Shown one piece after another: positions 1-7,497 of a stretch of DNA of 12,120 bases. The first letter of the stretch is position 1, and every line of letters begins with the position of its first letter. A program made the position numbers and the translations under genes. The notes beneath the pieces were generated by a model that was not told the DNA's origin, made no database searches, and worked only from the letters and a program-made list of their open reading frames with translations. Source of the stretch: Chlorobiota bacterium (GTDB taxonomy: Bacteria; Bacteroidota; Ignavibacteria; Kapaibacteriales; NICIL-2); contig RFIK01000079.1 in NCBI GenBank assembly GCA_003695605.1, positions 1 to 12,120 of the forward strand, given 5' to 3'.

Positions 1-99
1 CCGGAAGATTTGCAGCTTTTTCATTTTGTCAACTCGCCACAGGAGGCATTTGAGCATCTTCGATCCGAACTGAGCGCTATTCACAACTTGATCGAGTAG
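1..99 (+). CDS. LOG family (TIGR00730-type) Rossmann-fold protein, C-terminal fragment
   Basis: The first 99 bases are open in frame 1 and end with TAG at 97-99, giving the last 32 residues of a protein whose start lies left of the window. The fragment contains DLQLFHFVNSPQEAFEHL, which matches the usual end of TIGR00730/LOG-family proteins: an 'xDLxLFHxxDxPEEAxxxL' strand and helix after the Rossmann core. Members of this family include cytokinin-activating phosphoribohydrolases, which release a free base from a nucleoside 5'-monophosphate, and many uncharacterised 'lysine decarboxylase-like' nucleotide-binding proteins. The catalytic PGGxGTxxE motif would lie upstream and cannot be checked here. 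The next gene starts 6 bp after the stop, so the two are probably co-transcribed. Confidence is limited by the short length; the family is recognised from one characteristic C-terminal stretch only. Confidence 0.6.
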   Translation, partial: PEDLQLFHFVNSPQEAFEHLRSELSAIHNLIE

Positions 100-105
100 A
101 GCCGC

Positions 106-993
106 ATGCCACCACTTCTCCAGCTCAACGTGGTAAGCAGTGAACTCGACGCACTCATTCGGTTGCTCGACGATAGTGACCCACACGTCACAACATCGGT
201 ACAGCGCCGATTGATCGAGTATCGCTGGAGAGCAGTGCCGCACCTCCAGGCAGTACTTGCAGCAAGTCCGCCCGATTCCCCACGTGCGGTGAATGCACAA
301 GCCTGCCTCCGTGCAATTCGGACTAACGCACTCGCAACACTGCTCGACCGCATCCTCGATGCTTGTGCTGAGGGAAGTGACATTCCATTGGAAGAATCGC
401 TGACACTGCTCTCAATTTTTGGATGTCCTGACGGCGATCCTGGTGCGATTGGTCATCATCTCGATACGCTCTGGCTTGACGTGGAGCGTGCACTGCAAGC
501 TGCGCCGACCCGTTCAGAAGTCCAGAAACTCCTGGCGCTCAACACAGTCGTCTTCGATCGCGCACAGTTCCGCGGTGCAGGTAACGATTACCACACACCG
601 CATCGGATTTACCTTGCACCAGTTCTCCAGCACCGCCAGGGCATTCCCATCACGCTTTCGTGCATCTACATGCTCATTGCTGCACGAGCGGGCATCGAGC
701 TTTGGGGAATTGGCATGCCGCTTCACTTTGTGGTATATTCTCCAGCGCTTGAGGTGTACATTGACCCGTTCAACGCTGGAACGTTCATCTCGCGCGAGGA
801 ATGCTGCCAATTCATCGAGCAAGCGGGATTTCGCTTCAGCGAGTCCATGCTCATGCGGCGCTCGAATGTGGAGATTCTCCAACGGGTAATTCGGAATGCC
901 ATCTACGCGCATACAAAGTCTCAGCAGCAGTGGGAAGCGGAAACGCTCCAAGAGACGCTCGAAACAATCGAACGTCTGACCAAGCAACCATGA
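106..993 (+). CDS. SirB1-like transglutaminase-fold protein (Transglut_core2)
   Basis: This encodes 295 residues starting at ATG 106, the first start after the upstream stop and 6 bp from it; no clear Shine-Dalgarno sequence is present. The C-terminal half carries the SirB1/Transglut_core2 signature: an FRGAGNDYHTP segment (155-165), then 'APVLQHRQGIPITLS' (171-185), a helix, PLHFVVY (205-211) and YIDPFNAGTFIS (218-229). The His207 and Asp220 positions match the conserved His/Asp of the fold. Family members usually have PGHF; here Gly is replaced by Leu. The nearby Cys186 is about five residues away from where a classical transglutaminase Cys would fall, so I infer that the protein is not a conventional Cys-His-Asp enzyme, as is common in this family. 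The N-terminal 100 residues are helical and may be repeat-like. Function in the family is poorly defined (SirB1 is named from a regulator of invasion genes). It is probably cytoplasmic, as no signal peptide is seen. Confidence 0.85.
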   Translation: MPPLLQLNVVSSELDALIRLLDDSDPHVTTSVQRRLIEYRWRAVPHLQAVLAASPPDSPRAVNAQACLRAIRTNALATLLDRILDACAEGSDIPLEESLTLLSIFGCPDGDPGAIGHHLDTLWLDVERALQAAPTRSEVQKLLALNTVVFDRAQFRGAGNDYHTPHRIYLAPVLQHRQGIPITLSCIYMLIAARAGIELWGIGMPLHFVVYSPALEVYIDPFNAGTFISREECCQFIEQAGFRFSESMLMRRSNVEILQRVIRNAIYAHTKSQQQWEAETLQETLETIERLTKQP

Positions 994-1219
994 GAGTGCG
1001 GCAAAGCTTTGCTCGCTGTATTGCTGCAAGCTGCATTGCCGCAGCTGGAACGTCACCCTCCGCAATATCGTTTCTGTGCCATCGTTGATTGCGTAGGCTT
1101 GTACCAAGCCCAACGTGTGCAGTGTGCTTGCACAGCGGCTCTCTCGTTGGTACGTTGTTGTGCCTCAATCTGGAATGGACTCGATGGACCTCTGCAATCT
1201 TACTACGTTGCCGAAGACG
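994..1219. other. Intergenic region before the outer-membrane peptidase/propeller gene
   Basis: This is the longest gap in the window. I find no convincing gene in it. Two weak frames exist: a 32-codon frame from ATG 990 (overlapping the previous stop as ATGA) to TGA 1086-1088, whose product is basic and then Ala/Cys-rich like a crude signal peptide, and a frame open from 994 to TAA 1228-1230 whose product is implausibly rich in cysteine. The region probably holds the promoter and leader of the gene at 1220, but I see no confident -35/-10 pair or Bacteroidota-type TTTG/TAnnTTTG pair. Two short inverted repeats lie in the middle and are listed separately. Confidence 0.5.
1096..1134. repeat. 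Two adjacent short inverted repeats (possible hairpins)
   Basis: GGCTTG at 1096-1101 is followed after a three-base spacer by its exact complement CAAGCC at 1105-1110. TGTGCA at 1116-1121 is followed after seven bases by TGCACA at 1129-1134. Both are perfect 6-bp stems. Neither is followed by a T-run, so they are not standard intrinsic terminators; they could be an attenuator, an operator or chance. They lie between the SirB1-like gene and the large outer-membrane gene, where a transcription boundary would be expected. Confidence 0.25.
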
Positions 1220-4200
1220 ATGTCGAGTAACCTCTTCTCCTCTGATGCAAGAGTATTTGGCTGGTTGGCTGCGCTCGTCCTGTGGGCACTTGCTATTGTT
1301 CCTCCTGCTTCTGCACAATTTGGGAAGAACAAGGTGCAGTATCAATCGTTCGAGTGGCGCTACATAACGTCTCCGCACTTCGACATTTACTTCCACGACT
1401 CGCTCGATTACATCGCAAAGTTTTGCGCATACAAAGCAGAAGATGCCCTTGGTGAATTGATACGTTCGTTCGGCTTCCGACCGAACAAACGCTTGACAAT
1501 TGTGCTGTATGGATCGCACAACCAGTTCCAGCAAACGAACATCATCGGGCAGCTTCTTCCAGAAGGGGTCGGCGGTGTCACCGAACTGTTCAAGAACCGG
1601 ATGGTCTTGCCCTTCGAAGGGGATTGGGAGAAGTTTCGCCATGTTATCCATCATGAACTCGTGCACGCCTACCTCAATGAGATGTTCTACGCGGGGAGCA
1701 TCCAAGTGGCGCTCTACTCTCGTTCGACGATTCCGATCTGGATGAATGAAGGCCTTGCCGAGTACGAAAGCCTCCACGGACTCGATGACCAGACAGACAT
1801 GTTCATGCGGGATTTAGCAACAAGCGAGGCACTCCGTTCGCTCTATCAGCTCGATGGATACCTTGCCTATCGCGCCGGACAAGCATTCTACGCCTACATC
1901 GAGCGTCAATATGGTAAGGGGAAAGTCGCTGAGCTTATCCACAAGCTGCGAGGTGCACAATCAGTCTCGGCAGCATTCGAGGCAACGTTTGGGAAAAATC
2001 TGGAGGATTTCTCCGACGAGTGGCAGCAAGCGATGCGGAAGATGTATTGGCCCGACCTTGATCTTTTCACGCGCGTGGACGATTTTGCCCAGCGGCTGAC
2101 GAACCATTCAAAAGATGGAAATTACTACTACTCGTCTCCAGCATTGAGCCCCGATGGCAAGCAGGTCGCCTTTATCTCCGATCGCGATGGCGACTTTGCC
2201 ATTTACGTCATGGACCTTGCGAAACGGACCATGCAACAGCTTGTAAGCTCTGGACGCACACTCGATTTCGAGGAGCTCAACATTCTGACGCCAGGAATTT
2301 CATGGGACCCAAGCGGCAGAAAGCTCGCAATTACTGCGAAAGCAGGTGGTCAGGACGCGCTGTTTATCGTGGACGTTCAGACCGGAGACTACGACAAGTA
2401 CACCTTTGGTTTGCCAACGATGACTAGCGCGACGTGGTCACCGCAAGGGCGCTACATTGCAGTCACTGCGGTGCGCGCAGAGCAGCCCGATCTGTACTTG
2501 TTCGATACAGAGACGAAATCGCTTGTGCAGCTGACCAACGACCTCTACGCCGAGCAACATCCAGCGTGGTCGCCTGATGGTCTGCAGCTTTACTTTGTCT
2601 CCGATCGTGGCGACGACCTCGATCCCAACCGTGCCACAAAAGCAACAACCTCACTTTGGAAACAGCAACTCGGCCGCAGCGACATCTACCGCATTGACAT
2701 CACCACTGGCAGTATTGAGCGCATCACCCGCGATCCTGACCACCAAAAGAGTTCCCTGGCAGTATCCACAACTGGCCAGAAGCTTCTCTACATTGCCGAC
2801 AACAACGGGATCAACAATCTCTACGAGCTCGACCTCCGCACAGGTCGCACCGCACCGAAGACAAACTCACTCCAGGCACTTATGCAAATGAGCTTGGCAC
2901 GGGATGATTCGAAGTTGGTTGTCTCGGTGCAGAACAACGTTGGCTACGACCTTTTTGTCATTCGCAATCCATTCGAACTCGACCTACGGCGTGACACTCT
3001 TCCCCTGACAAAGCTCAAGCAATTGGAGCGTCAGCAGCAGCAGACCATTGCAGAGCTTCTCCACACGAACGATTCGCTCAGGTCCTCACCGGCGATGGCC
3101 TTCCGAGGCTACGGCCGTTTCGATATCGAGATGCCAACGCCAAAACCGAGTGTAACCGATAGCGAAATTGCTGGTTACACTCCCGATCGCGATACGCAGC
3201 AGCGTGGGTATGACTTTACTCCAAAGCCGTACAAAGTCACAATCACGAGCGACCTGATCATGACCACCGGTGGTTTCAACACACTATGGGGTACTGCACA
3301 AGGTGTCGTCCAAATGCTCTTCAGCGACCTGATGGGCGACCATCAGATCTACGCAGCCGTCAATCTCTGGCAAGACCTCCGCAACAGCTACATCTACGCG
3401 CAGTACGCCTACCTGCCTGGCATCGTGGACTACGTGGCCACCGTTCAACAGTTCTCCGTCATTTGGGCATTGCCGTACGGTACAAGCTACGCGTACAATC
3501 TGCTGCGCACGTTCAGTGCTGGTGTCGAAGCGTCCTATGCGTGGAGTACGTTCGAGCGTGTCGAGCTTGGTCTCCGGTGGCTTGGGATCACACGAGAAAA
3601 TCTCGACATCCCCTCGCTCGATCCTGGCTATACGGCGAACTACGTAGTGCCGAGCATCCGCTACGTGCTCGACAATACTGACTTTGGCTTCTTAGCACCG
3701 TACCGCGGAACGCGGATGTTCATCAGCGGTGAGTTTTCACCCATGACGAAGTCGTTCTCCACCTTCAAGACAGATATCCGACATTACATCCCCGTCTATC
3801 AGTACCTCTACTCACTTGCATTGCGTGTAGCAGGTGGGGTAAGTATCGGGGGAGCGCCGCGACGATTTTTCCTGGGCGGTCTCGATAATTGGTTCAATCG
3901 CACCGTCGCTGTCAATGCTGCAATCTTTGAAGAGCCGGAAGACCTGGCATTCCTGCAGTTGGATATGCCGCTGCGTGGATTTGACCTTGCGCAGGAAGGT
4001 GGCACACGGTATGTTCTCTTCAACGCAGAGTGGCGTTTCCCGATCTTTTACGCGCTTGCAGGTGGACCGCTCCCGATCTCGGTCGGCGGGATTATGGGTG
4101 CCATCTTTCTCGATGCTGGCACTGCATGGAGCGGTTCAGAGACAATAGCACTGCGCCCACCATCTACCGTCTATGACATCTACGGTGCTGAGTACCGGAT

Positions 4201-4351
4201 CTACTCGCCGGGGACAATCATGCTCAGCACAGGTGTTGGGTTCCGAACTGTCCTGCTTGGCTATCCGTTCAAGGTTGACGTCGCATGGCGCTACGACGGA
4301 CAGTCATGGTCAGTGCCGACGTGGCTATTCTCGCTCGGATTGGACTTCTGA
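1220..4351 (+). CDS. Outer-membrane protein: metallopeptidase-like domain + PD40/TolB propeller + Omp85-type barrel
   Basis: The frame is open from 1115, but I start at ATG 1220 because it places a classical signal peptide at the N-terminus: a hydrophobic core 'WLAALVLWALAIV', then PPASA|QF with cleavage after residue 32. The mature protein has three modules (1,043 residues in all). Residues about 50-290 resemble a gluzincin peptidase: HELVH at 145-149 gives two His ligands and the catalytic Glu, and WMNEGLAEY (174-182) supplies the likely third zinc ligand, Glu177. Residues about 305-600 hold some six PD40/TolB-like blades, each of the form 'SPDGKxxxFxSDRxGxxxIYxxDL'. Residues about 670-1043 look like an Omp85/BamA-superfamily barrel: FFLGGLDNWF, then PLRGFD (the Omp85 xRGF motif), and a final strand ending in Phe, the usual recognition signal for barrel assembly. 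A Gln-rich coiled stretch near residue 600-615 links propeller to barrel. The protein should sit in the outer membrane. Whether propeller and peptidase face the periplasm or the surface is not evident. All key peptidase residues are present. Confidence 0.88.
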   Translation: MSSNLFSSDARVFGWLAALVLWALAIVPPASAQFGKNKVQYQSFEWRYITSPHFDIYFHDSLDYIAKFCAYKAEDALGELIRSFGFRPNKRLTIVLYGSHNQFQQTNIIGQLLPEGVGGVTELFKNRMVLPFEGDWEKFRHVIHHELVHAYLNEMFYAGSIQVALYSRSTIPIWMNEGLAEYESLHGLDDQTDMFMRDLATSEALRSLYQLDGYLAYRAGQAFYAYIERQYGKGKVAELIHKLRGAQSVSAAFEATFGKNLEDFSDEWQQAMRKMYWPDLDLFTRVDDFAQRLTNHSKDGNYYYSSPALSPDGKQVAFISDRDGDFAIYVMDLAKRTMQQLVSSGRTLDFEELNILTPGISWDPSGRKLAITAKAGGQDALFIVDVQTGDYDKYTFGLPTMTSATWSPQGRYIAVTAVRAEQPDLYLFDTETKSLVQLTNDLYAEQHPAWSPDGLQLYFVSDRGDDLDPNRATKATTSLWKQQLGRSDIYRIDITTGSIERITRDPDHQKSSLAVSTTGQKLLYIADNNGINNLYELDLRTGRTAPKTNSLQALMQMSLARDDSKLVVSVQNNVGYDLFVIRNPFELDLRRDTLPLTKLKQLERQQQQTIAELLHTNDSLRSSPAMAFRGYGRFDIEMPTPKPSVTDSEIAGYTPDRDTQQRGYDFTPKPYKVTITSDLIMTTGGFNTLWGTAQGVVQMLFSDLMGDHQIYAAVNLWQDLRNSYIYAQYAYLPGIVDYVATVQQFSVIWALPYGTSYAYNLLRTFSAGVEASYAWSTFERVELGLRWLGITRENLDIPSLDPGYTANYVVPSIRYVLDNTDFGFLAPYRGTRMFISGEFSPMTKSFSTFKTDIRHYIPVYQYLYSLALRVAGGVSIGGAPRRFFLGGLDNWFNRTVAVNAAIFEEPEDLAFLQLDMPLRGFDLAQEGGTRYVLFNAEWRFPIFYALAGGPLPISVGGIMGAIFLDAGTAWSGSETIALRPPSTVYDIYGAEYRIYSPGTIMLSTGVGFRTVLLGYPFKVDVAWRYDGQSWSVPTWLFSLGLDF

Positions 4352-4368
4352 GGGTTTCTGCGGAGCCC
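4352..4368 (+). terminator. Possible weak hairpin directly after the outer-membrane gene
   Basis: Immediately after the TGA, GGGTTTC (4352-4358) can pair with GGAGCCC (4362-4368) across a TGC loop, giving a 7-bp RNA stem with two G-U pairs. There is no following U-run (CCATAGTTTCG follows), so it is a poor intrinsic terminator. It may instead stabilise the 3' end or be coincidence. The next gene begins 62 bp after the stop. Confidence 0.2.
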
Positions 4369-4413
4369 CCATAGTTTCGCGTCCTGTTTGTTGGACATTT
4401 CCTCGAACGGAGA

Positions 4414-5406
4414 ATGATTGTTGCACTCACAGGTGCCAGCGGCTTTGTTGGGAGCCATATTGCCGATGAACTCTGCCGTCGTGGGCATACAGTACGATGC
4501 TTACTCCGCCACTCAAGCGATGACCGCTGGCTCCGGGATAAGCCATACGAACTGCGGCGCTGCTCGTTCGATGACGTACGTACCATTGCTGAGGCACTTG
4601 GGAATGCGACTGCGGTTATCCATACAGCAGGGGTGATTGCAGCTCGCTCGATGGAAGAGTTCATGGAAGGAAATCGCGGCGTTACCGAGCGCATGCTCGC
4701 TGCAACCGGCAATGTAGCGGCGTCTGGTTTCCAACGCTTTGTGCACATCAGCAGCCTTGCTGTCTGCGGGCCGTCGCCGTCGCTCGATCAGCCGATGACG
4801 GAGGATTCCCCCTTGCGTCCGATTACGCCGTATGGCGTAAGCAAGAAGGCCGCCGAGGAAGCTGTCCGTGCCTGGGGTGAACGATTGCCAATCACGATCA
4901 TTCGTCCGCCAGCAGTGTACGGTGAGCGCGACCAAGCAACCTTGCCCTTCTTCCAAGCAATCCGGCGCGGAGTGATACCGCTCATTGGATTTTCGAGCAA
5001 ATGGATCAGTTTGATTCACATCCGCGACCTGGCGCGCGGTATTGTGGATGCACTCGAATCGAACGCAACGGTTGGGAAGACGTACTTCATCTCAAGCGAA
5101 GACTTCTACACCTGGAAGCAGATTGGCACAACTGCTGCTGCTGTCATGGGAAGCAAGGCAATCCCCGTCGTGATACCACATGCGCTCGTGCTGGCGATCG
5201 CTGCACTATCTGGCTGGATTGGACACCTGCAGGGCAAAGCGCCGGTGCTCGACTACCACAAAGGCAGAGATATCATCCAGCGCTATTGGATCTGCTCTTC
5301 TGAGCGTGCGCGTACAGATTTCGGCTACCGCCAGGAACTCTCGCTCGAACGTGGCATTGCAGAAACGATTGAGTGGTACACGGAGCACGGGTGGCTCCGG
5401 AAGTAG
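4414..5406 (+). CDS. NAD(P)-dependent epimerase/dehydratase, extended SDR family
   Basis: The product is 330 residues, a typical length for extended short-chain dehydrogenases. The N-terminal Rossmann fold begins at residue 2, with the dinucleotide-binding TGASGFVG at 6-13. The catalytic residues are visible: Ser113 or Ser114 in HISSLAV, and Tyr140/Lys144 in YGVSK. The RPPAVYG segment (164-170) that follows the active-site helix is typical of epimerase and dihydroflavonol-reductase/3-beta-hydroxysteroid-dehydrogenase-like members. The C-terminal substrate-binding region ends with 'DFGYRQELSLERGIAETIEWY', the usual family tail. The substrate could be a nucleotide sugar, a sterol-like or other hydroxyl/keto compound; sequence does not decide. 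A hydrophobic helix at about 251-268 in the C-terminal lobe is frequent in 3-beta-HSD-like members and may give membrane association. The ATG at 4414 is used because GGAGA lies immediately before it and the Rossmann motif starts at once. The protein is otherwise cytoplasmic. Confidence 0.9.
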   Translation: MIVALTGASGFVGSHIADELCRRGHTVRCLLRHSSDDRWLRDKPYELRRCSFDDVRTIAEALGNATAVIHTAGVIAARSMEEFMEGNRGVTERMLAATGNVAASGFQRFVHISSLAVCGPSPSLDQPMTEDSPLRPITPYGVSKKAAEEAVRAWGERLPITIIRPPAVYGERDQATLPFFQAIRRGVIPLIGFSSKWISLIHIRDLARGIVDALESNATVGKTYFISSEDFYTWKQIGTTAAAVMGSKAIPVVIPHALVLAIAALSGWIGHLQGKAPVLDYHKGRDIIQRYWICSSERARTDFGYRQELSLERGIAETIEWYTEHGWLRK

Positions 5407-5476
5407 GTGCAGTAAATGAACCTGGGATAATAGCAGCGTGCGATATTTGCACACTCGGCTACTTGTGGAACTGTCT
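5407..5476. promoter_or_regulatory. Gap before the OmpA gene, possible promoter
   Basis: This 70-bp gap contains GATAAT at 5426-5431, resembling a -10 element, but no good -35 hexamer lies 16-18 bp upstream. A frame-compatible GTG at 5438 could extend the next gene, but the extension would precede the signal peptide, so I treat this stretch as untranslated leader. Confidence 0.2.
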
Positions 5477-7429
5477 ATGCAACGTATTTCCCCGCTTGTG
5501 CTGACAGCGTGTTTCTGCGTTGTCATTGTATCCACCGCATACGGACAACAACCGCACGATATACACCACGAGCTCCTGGGAGTGAGCCTTCGCGGGCTTT
5601 GGAGTGCAACGGACCACCTTCCGTCATTTAGCGCCTTGCCAGGTACTGTTGATTGCGGTACGTATACCACAGGGAGTGGCTCTGCACTCGGGGCTGCACT
5701 GACACTCGAATATCCACTGTCCGAACGTTTCCACCTTGGGCTTGGTGCCACAGTGTTAGCACGCGGAGGTCGCCTGCGCACACCGAACGACCGCGAACCT
5801 GCATTCGATAGCACAACAGGACAGGTCGTCGAGGTCGTTACGGAGAATGCGCTCGATGTACGGCTTGCGTACCTTGAACTCGCACCGACGCTCTGGTGGT
5901 CAGCATTGAGAGTTGGACGATCCACAGTTCGGTTCAATGGTGGCGTGCGATTTGGCATCCCGCTCCAGGCAGAGATGCAACAAACGCGGCACATTGTATC
6001 ACCTGACAATGCAGTGTTCATCAGCACCCAGCAACGCACGATCAACTGGACTGGCGGCTTTCAACCGATGGGCCAACGTCGCACACCGACAGTCGGAGCA
6101 CACATCGGCATCGAACACCATCTGCCGATTGGGTCGCGTCTGCATTTAGTCCAACAACTCGCCTACGACTACGTGTTCACTTCACCAGTCGCCGATGTCC
6201 GTTGGATGATGCGTGGCATCCGCCTTGAGCTGGGTGTACGGATGTCCTTGGAACGCTCGCCCGATCGAGCCGAAGAGCCTGCACCACCGCCCCCACCACC
6301 ACCGCCTGCGCAGGATACAGCGCAGATCGTTACAGCAATTCCACCGTTGGAAGCACCACGCATTCACCTGGCAATCGAATCGTTTGATGGCCGTATCGAA
6401 GAGGGGACTGAACTTGTCCCGACGCCACCGCTTGTCAATGCTGTGTTCTTCGACGCAGGATCTGCAGCGATTCCTGACCGTTATGTGGTACACTCTGCAG
6501 ATAGCATCGCGACCGATGATCCGGTCGTTGCTCATAGGAATATCCTGCTCGTCATTGCGGACATCTTGCGCCGAAATCCTACAGCGAGCGTTATCTGCGA
6601 AGGTGCAACATCGGGCGACTACGAGAAGGGTGATACGACGCTCGCACGACGTCGTGCCGAGGCGGTCGCACGTGCGCTGGAGTCACTGGGAATTGCACAT
6701 GCTCGCATTCGGGTGCATGCCTCGTTACTCCCATCGGTACCATCGAACATGGATTATCCCGAAGGTCGCGCAGAAAATCAGCGAGTAGATATTGTGCTCG
6801 TCAATGCCCCACTGGTCGAGTACGTTTCCAAACAAACATTTGCAGAGCTTGTTGGCACGCTGGCAGTGCATCTTACTGGTAGTGCTCTCAGCAGAGATTC
6901 GATCCTGCTGGAAGCACCTGGTGCCGAGCCGAAGCTCCTTGACGATACAGGTACCACACGTGTGCCGATTCGACTGCGGCTTGCACCTGGAACTCCGCAC
7001 GTCAACCTCACGGTCCGCGCCGCAATCCCACAGACGGGTATCCACGCGAGTGATTCAGTTTCTGTTGTGCTCCAGGCACTTCCCCGGCGACGCGTGGAAC
7101 TGTCAACTGCACGATTCGAAGCAGTACTCCGGTTTGACTACAACAGCAGTCAGCTTACAGCGGAGAACCGTGAACTCCTCCGTCAACTTATCGAGCGCAT
7201 TCCTGATGGTGCGACACTTGAAATCGGCGGAAGTGCAGATGTGCTCGGTGATAGCGCCCGTAACCGTAAGCTTGCAGAAGAACGCGCACGGGCAACGGAA
7301 AGCTATCTTCGTACACTTGCAGCTACCAAGCGAATCCGCGTCGTCGCACGCGGGATTGAGCGTCGTTTTCCTGATGCACTCCCAGAGGGACGCTTCCTGA
7401 ACCGTTCGATTCGAGTGACGCTTCCATAG
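5477..7429 (+). CDS. OmpA-family protein with N-terminal barrel and two OmpA-like domains
   Basis: I start at ATG 5477 rather than the in-frame GTG 5438 because it begins a clean signal peptide (MQRISPLVLTACFCVVIVS, cleavage after AYG, before QQ). The mature protein has several parts (650 residues in all). Residues 24 to about 265 alternate polar and hydrophobic residues with many Gly and aromatics (for example LGAALTLEYPLSERFHLGLG), as expected of an outer-membrane beta-barrel. Eight consecutive prolines at 270-277 form a linker. A first OmpA-like domain (about 320-440) starts with VFFDAGSAAI and contains TTLARRRAEAVARAL. A beta-rich, possibly Ig-like spacer follows (about 455-535). A second OmpA-like domain (about 545-650) has LRFDYNSSQL, then NRKLAEERA and the terminal FLNRSIRV. 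OmpA-like domains bind peptidoglycan non-covalently, so this protein probably ties the outer membrane to the cell wall. The second domain keeps the canonical Asn and Arg; the first has Thr for the Asn. Confidence 0.9.
   Translation: MQRISPLVLTACFCVVIVSTAYGQQPHDIHHELLGVSLRGLWSATDHLPSFSALPGTVDCGTYTTGSGSALGAALTLEYPLSERFHLGLGATVLARGGRLRTPNDREPAFDSTTGQVVEVVTENALDVRLAYLELAPTLWWSALRVGRSTVRFNGGVRFGIPLQAEMQQTRHIVSPDNAVFISTQQRTINWTGGFQPMGQRRTPTVGAHIGIEHHLPIGSRLHLVQQLAYDYVFTSPVADVRWMMRGIRLELGVRMSLERSPDRAEEPAPPPPPPPPAQDTAQIVTAIPPLEAPRIHLAIESFDGRIEEGTELVPTPPLVNAVFFDAGSAAIPDRYVVHSADSIATDDPVVAHRNILLVIADILRRNPTASVICEGATSGDYEKGDTTLARRRAEAVARALESLGIAHARIRVHASLLPSVPSNMDYPEGRAENQRVDIVLVNAPLVEYVSKQTFAELVGTLAVHLTGSALSRDSILLEAPGAEPKLLDDTGTTRVPIRLRLAPGTPHVNLTVRAAIPQTGIHASDSVSVVLQALPRRRVELSTARFEAVLRFDYNSSQLTAENRELLRQLIERIPDGATLEIGGSADVLGDSARNRKLAEERARATESYLRTLAATKRIRVVARGIERRFPDALPEGRFLNRSIRVTLP
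6284..6307 (+). repeat. CCN repeat encoding an eight-proline linker
   Basis: Eight proline codons in a row (CCA, CCG, CCC and CCT mixed) lie inside the OmpA gene between barrel and periplasmic domains, flanked by Ala. The mixed codons suggest a selected protein feature rather than a slipping microsatellite. Such a run normally needs elongation factor P for smooth translation. Confidence 0.8.
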
Positions 7430-7497
7430 CGGAAAAAAATACCCCTGCGACGGAATTCGTCACACTGCGCCAGTTCCTCTCGTCCAATGGTATCTCA
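7430..7497. other. Gap between OmpA and exporter genes, with a 7-A run
   Basis: This 68-bp gap begins with a run of seven adenines at 7433-7439. The exporter reading frame is open all the way through it, but it contains no ATG, GTG or TTG in that frame; CTG at 7465 and ATC at 7492 are the only near-start codons. I see no hairpin terminator, so read-through from the OmpA gene into the exporter operon is possible. No promoter is evident. Confidence 0.4.

Noticed and set aside
1115..1219. N-terminal extension of the outer-membrane gene back to the first in-frame start
   Set aside because: The extra 35 residues would bury the signal peptide that begins at ATG 1220; an internal signal sequence is unlikely for this type of protein.
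851..1777. A 308-codon open frame on the minus strand across the SirB1-like gene end, the gap and the start of the outer-membrane gene
   Set aside because: Its product has no recognisable domain, is rich in Arg and Cys, and most of it lies antisense to a gene with clear motifs. It looks like a by-product of the codon pattern on the + strand.
5438..5476. GTG start 13 codons upstream in the OmpA gene
   Set aside because: It would lengthen the signal peptide's n-region unusually, whereas ATG 5477 gives a standard signal peptide.
5206..6045. A 279-codon open frame on the minus strand across the dehydrogenase end and OmpA start
   Set aside because: The translation is low-complexity in Ser, Arg and Thr, with no domain, and lies antisense to two well-supported genes.
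6284..6307. Proline-codon run as a microsatellite or phase-variation tract
   Set aside because: The codons are mixed (CCA, CCG, CCC, CCT), so there is no uniform repeat unit prone to slipping; a protein linker explains it.
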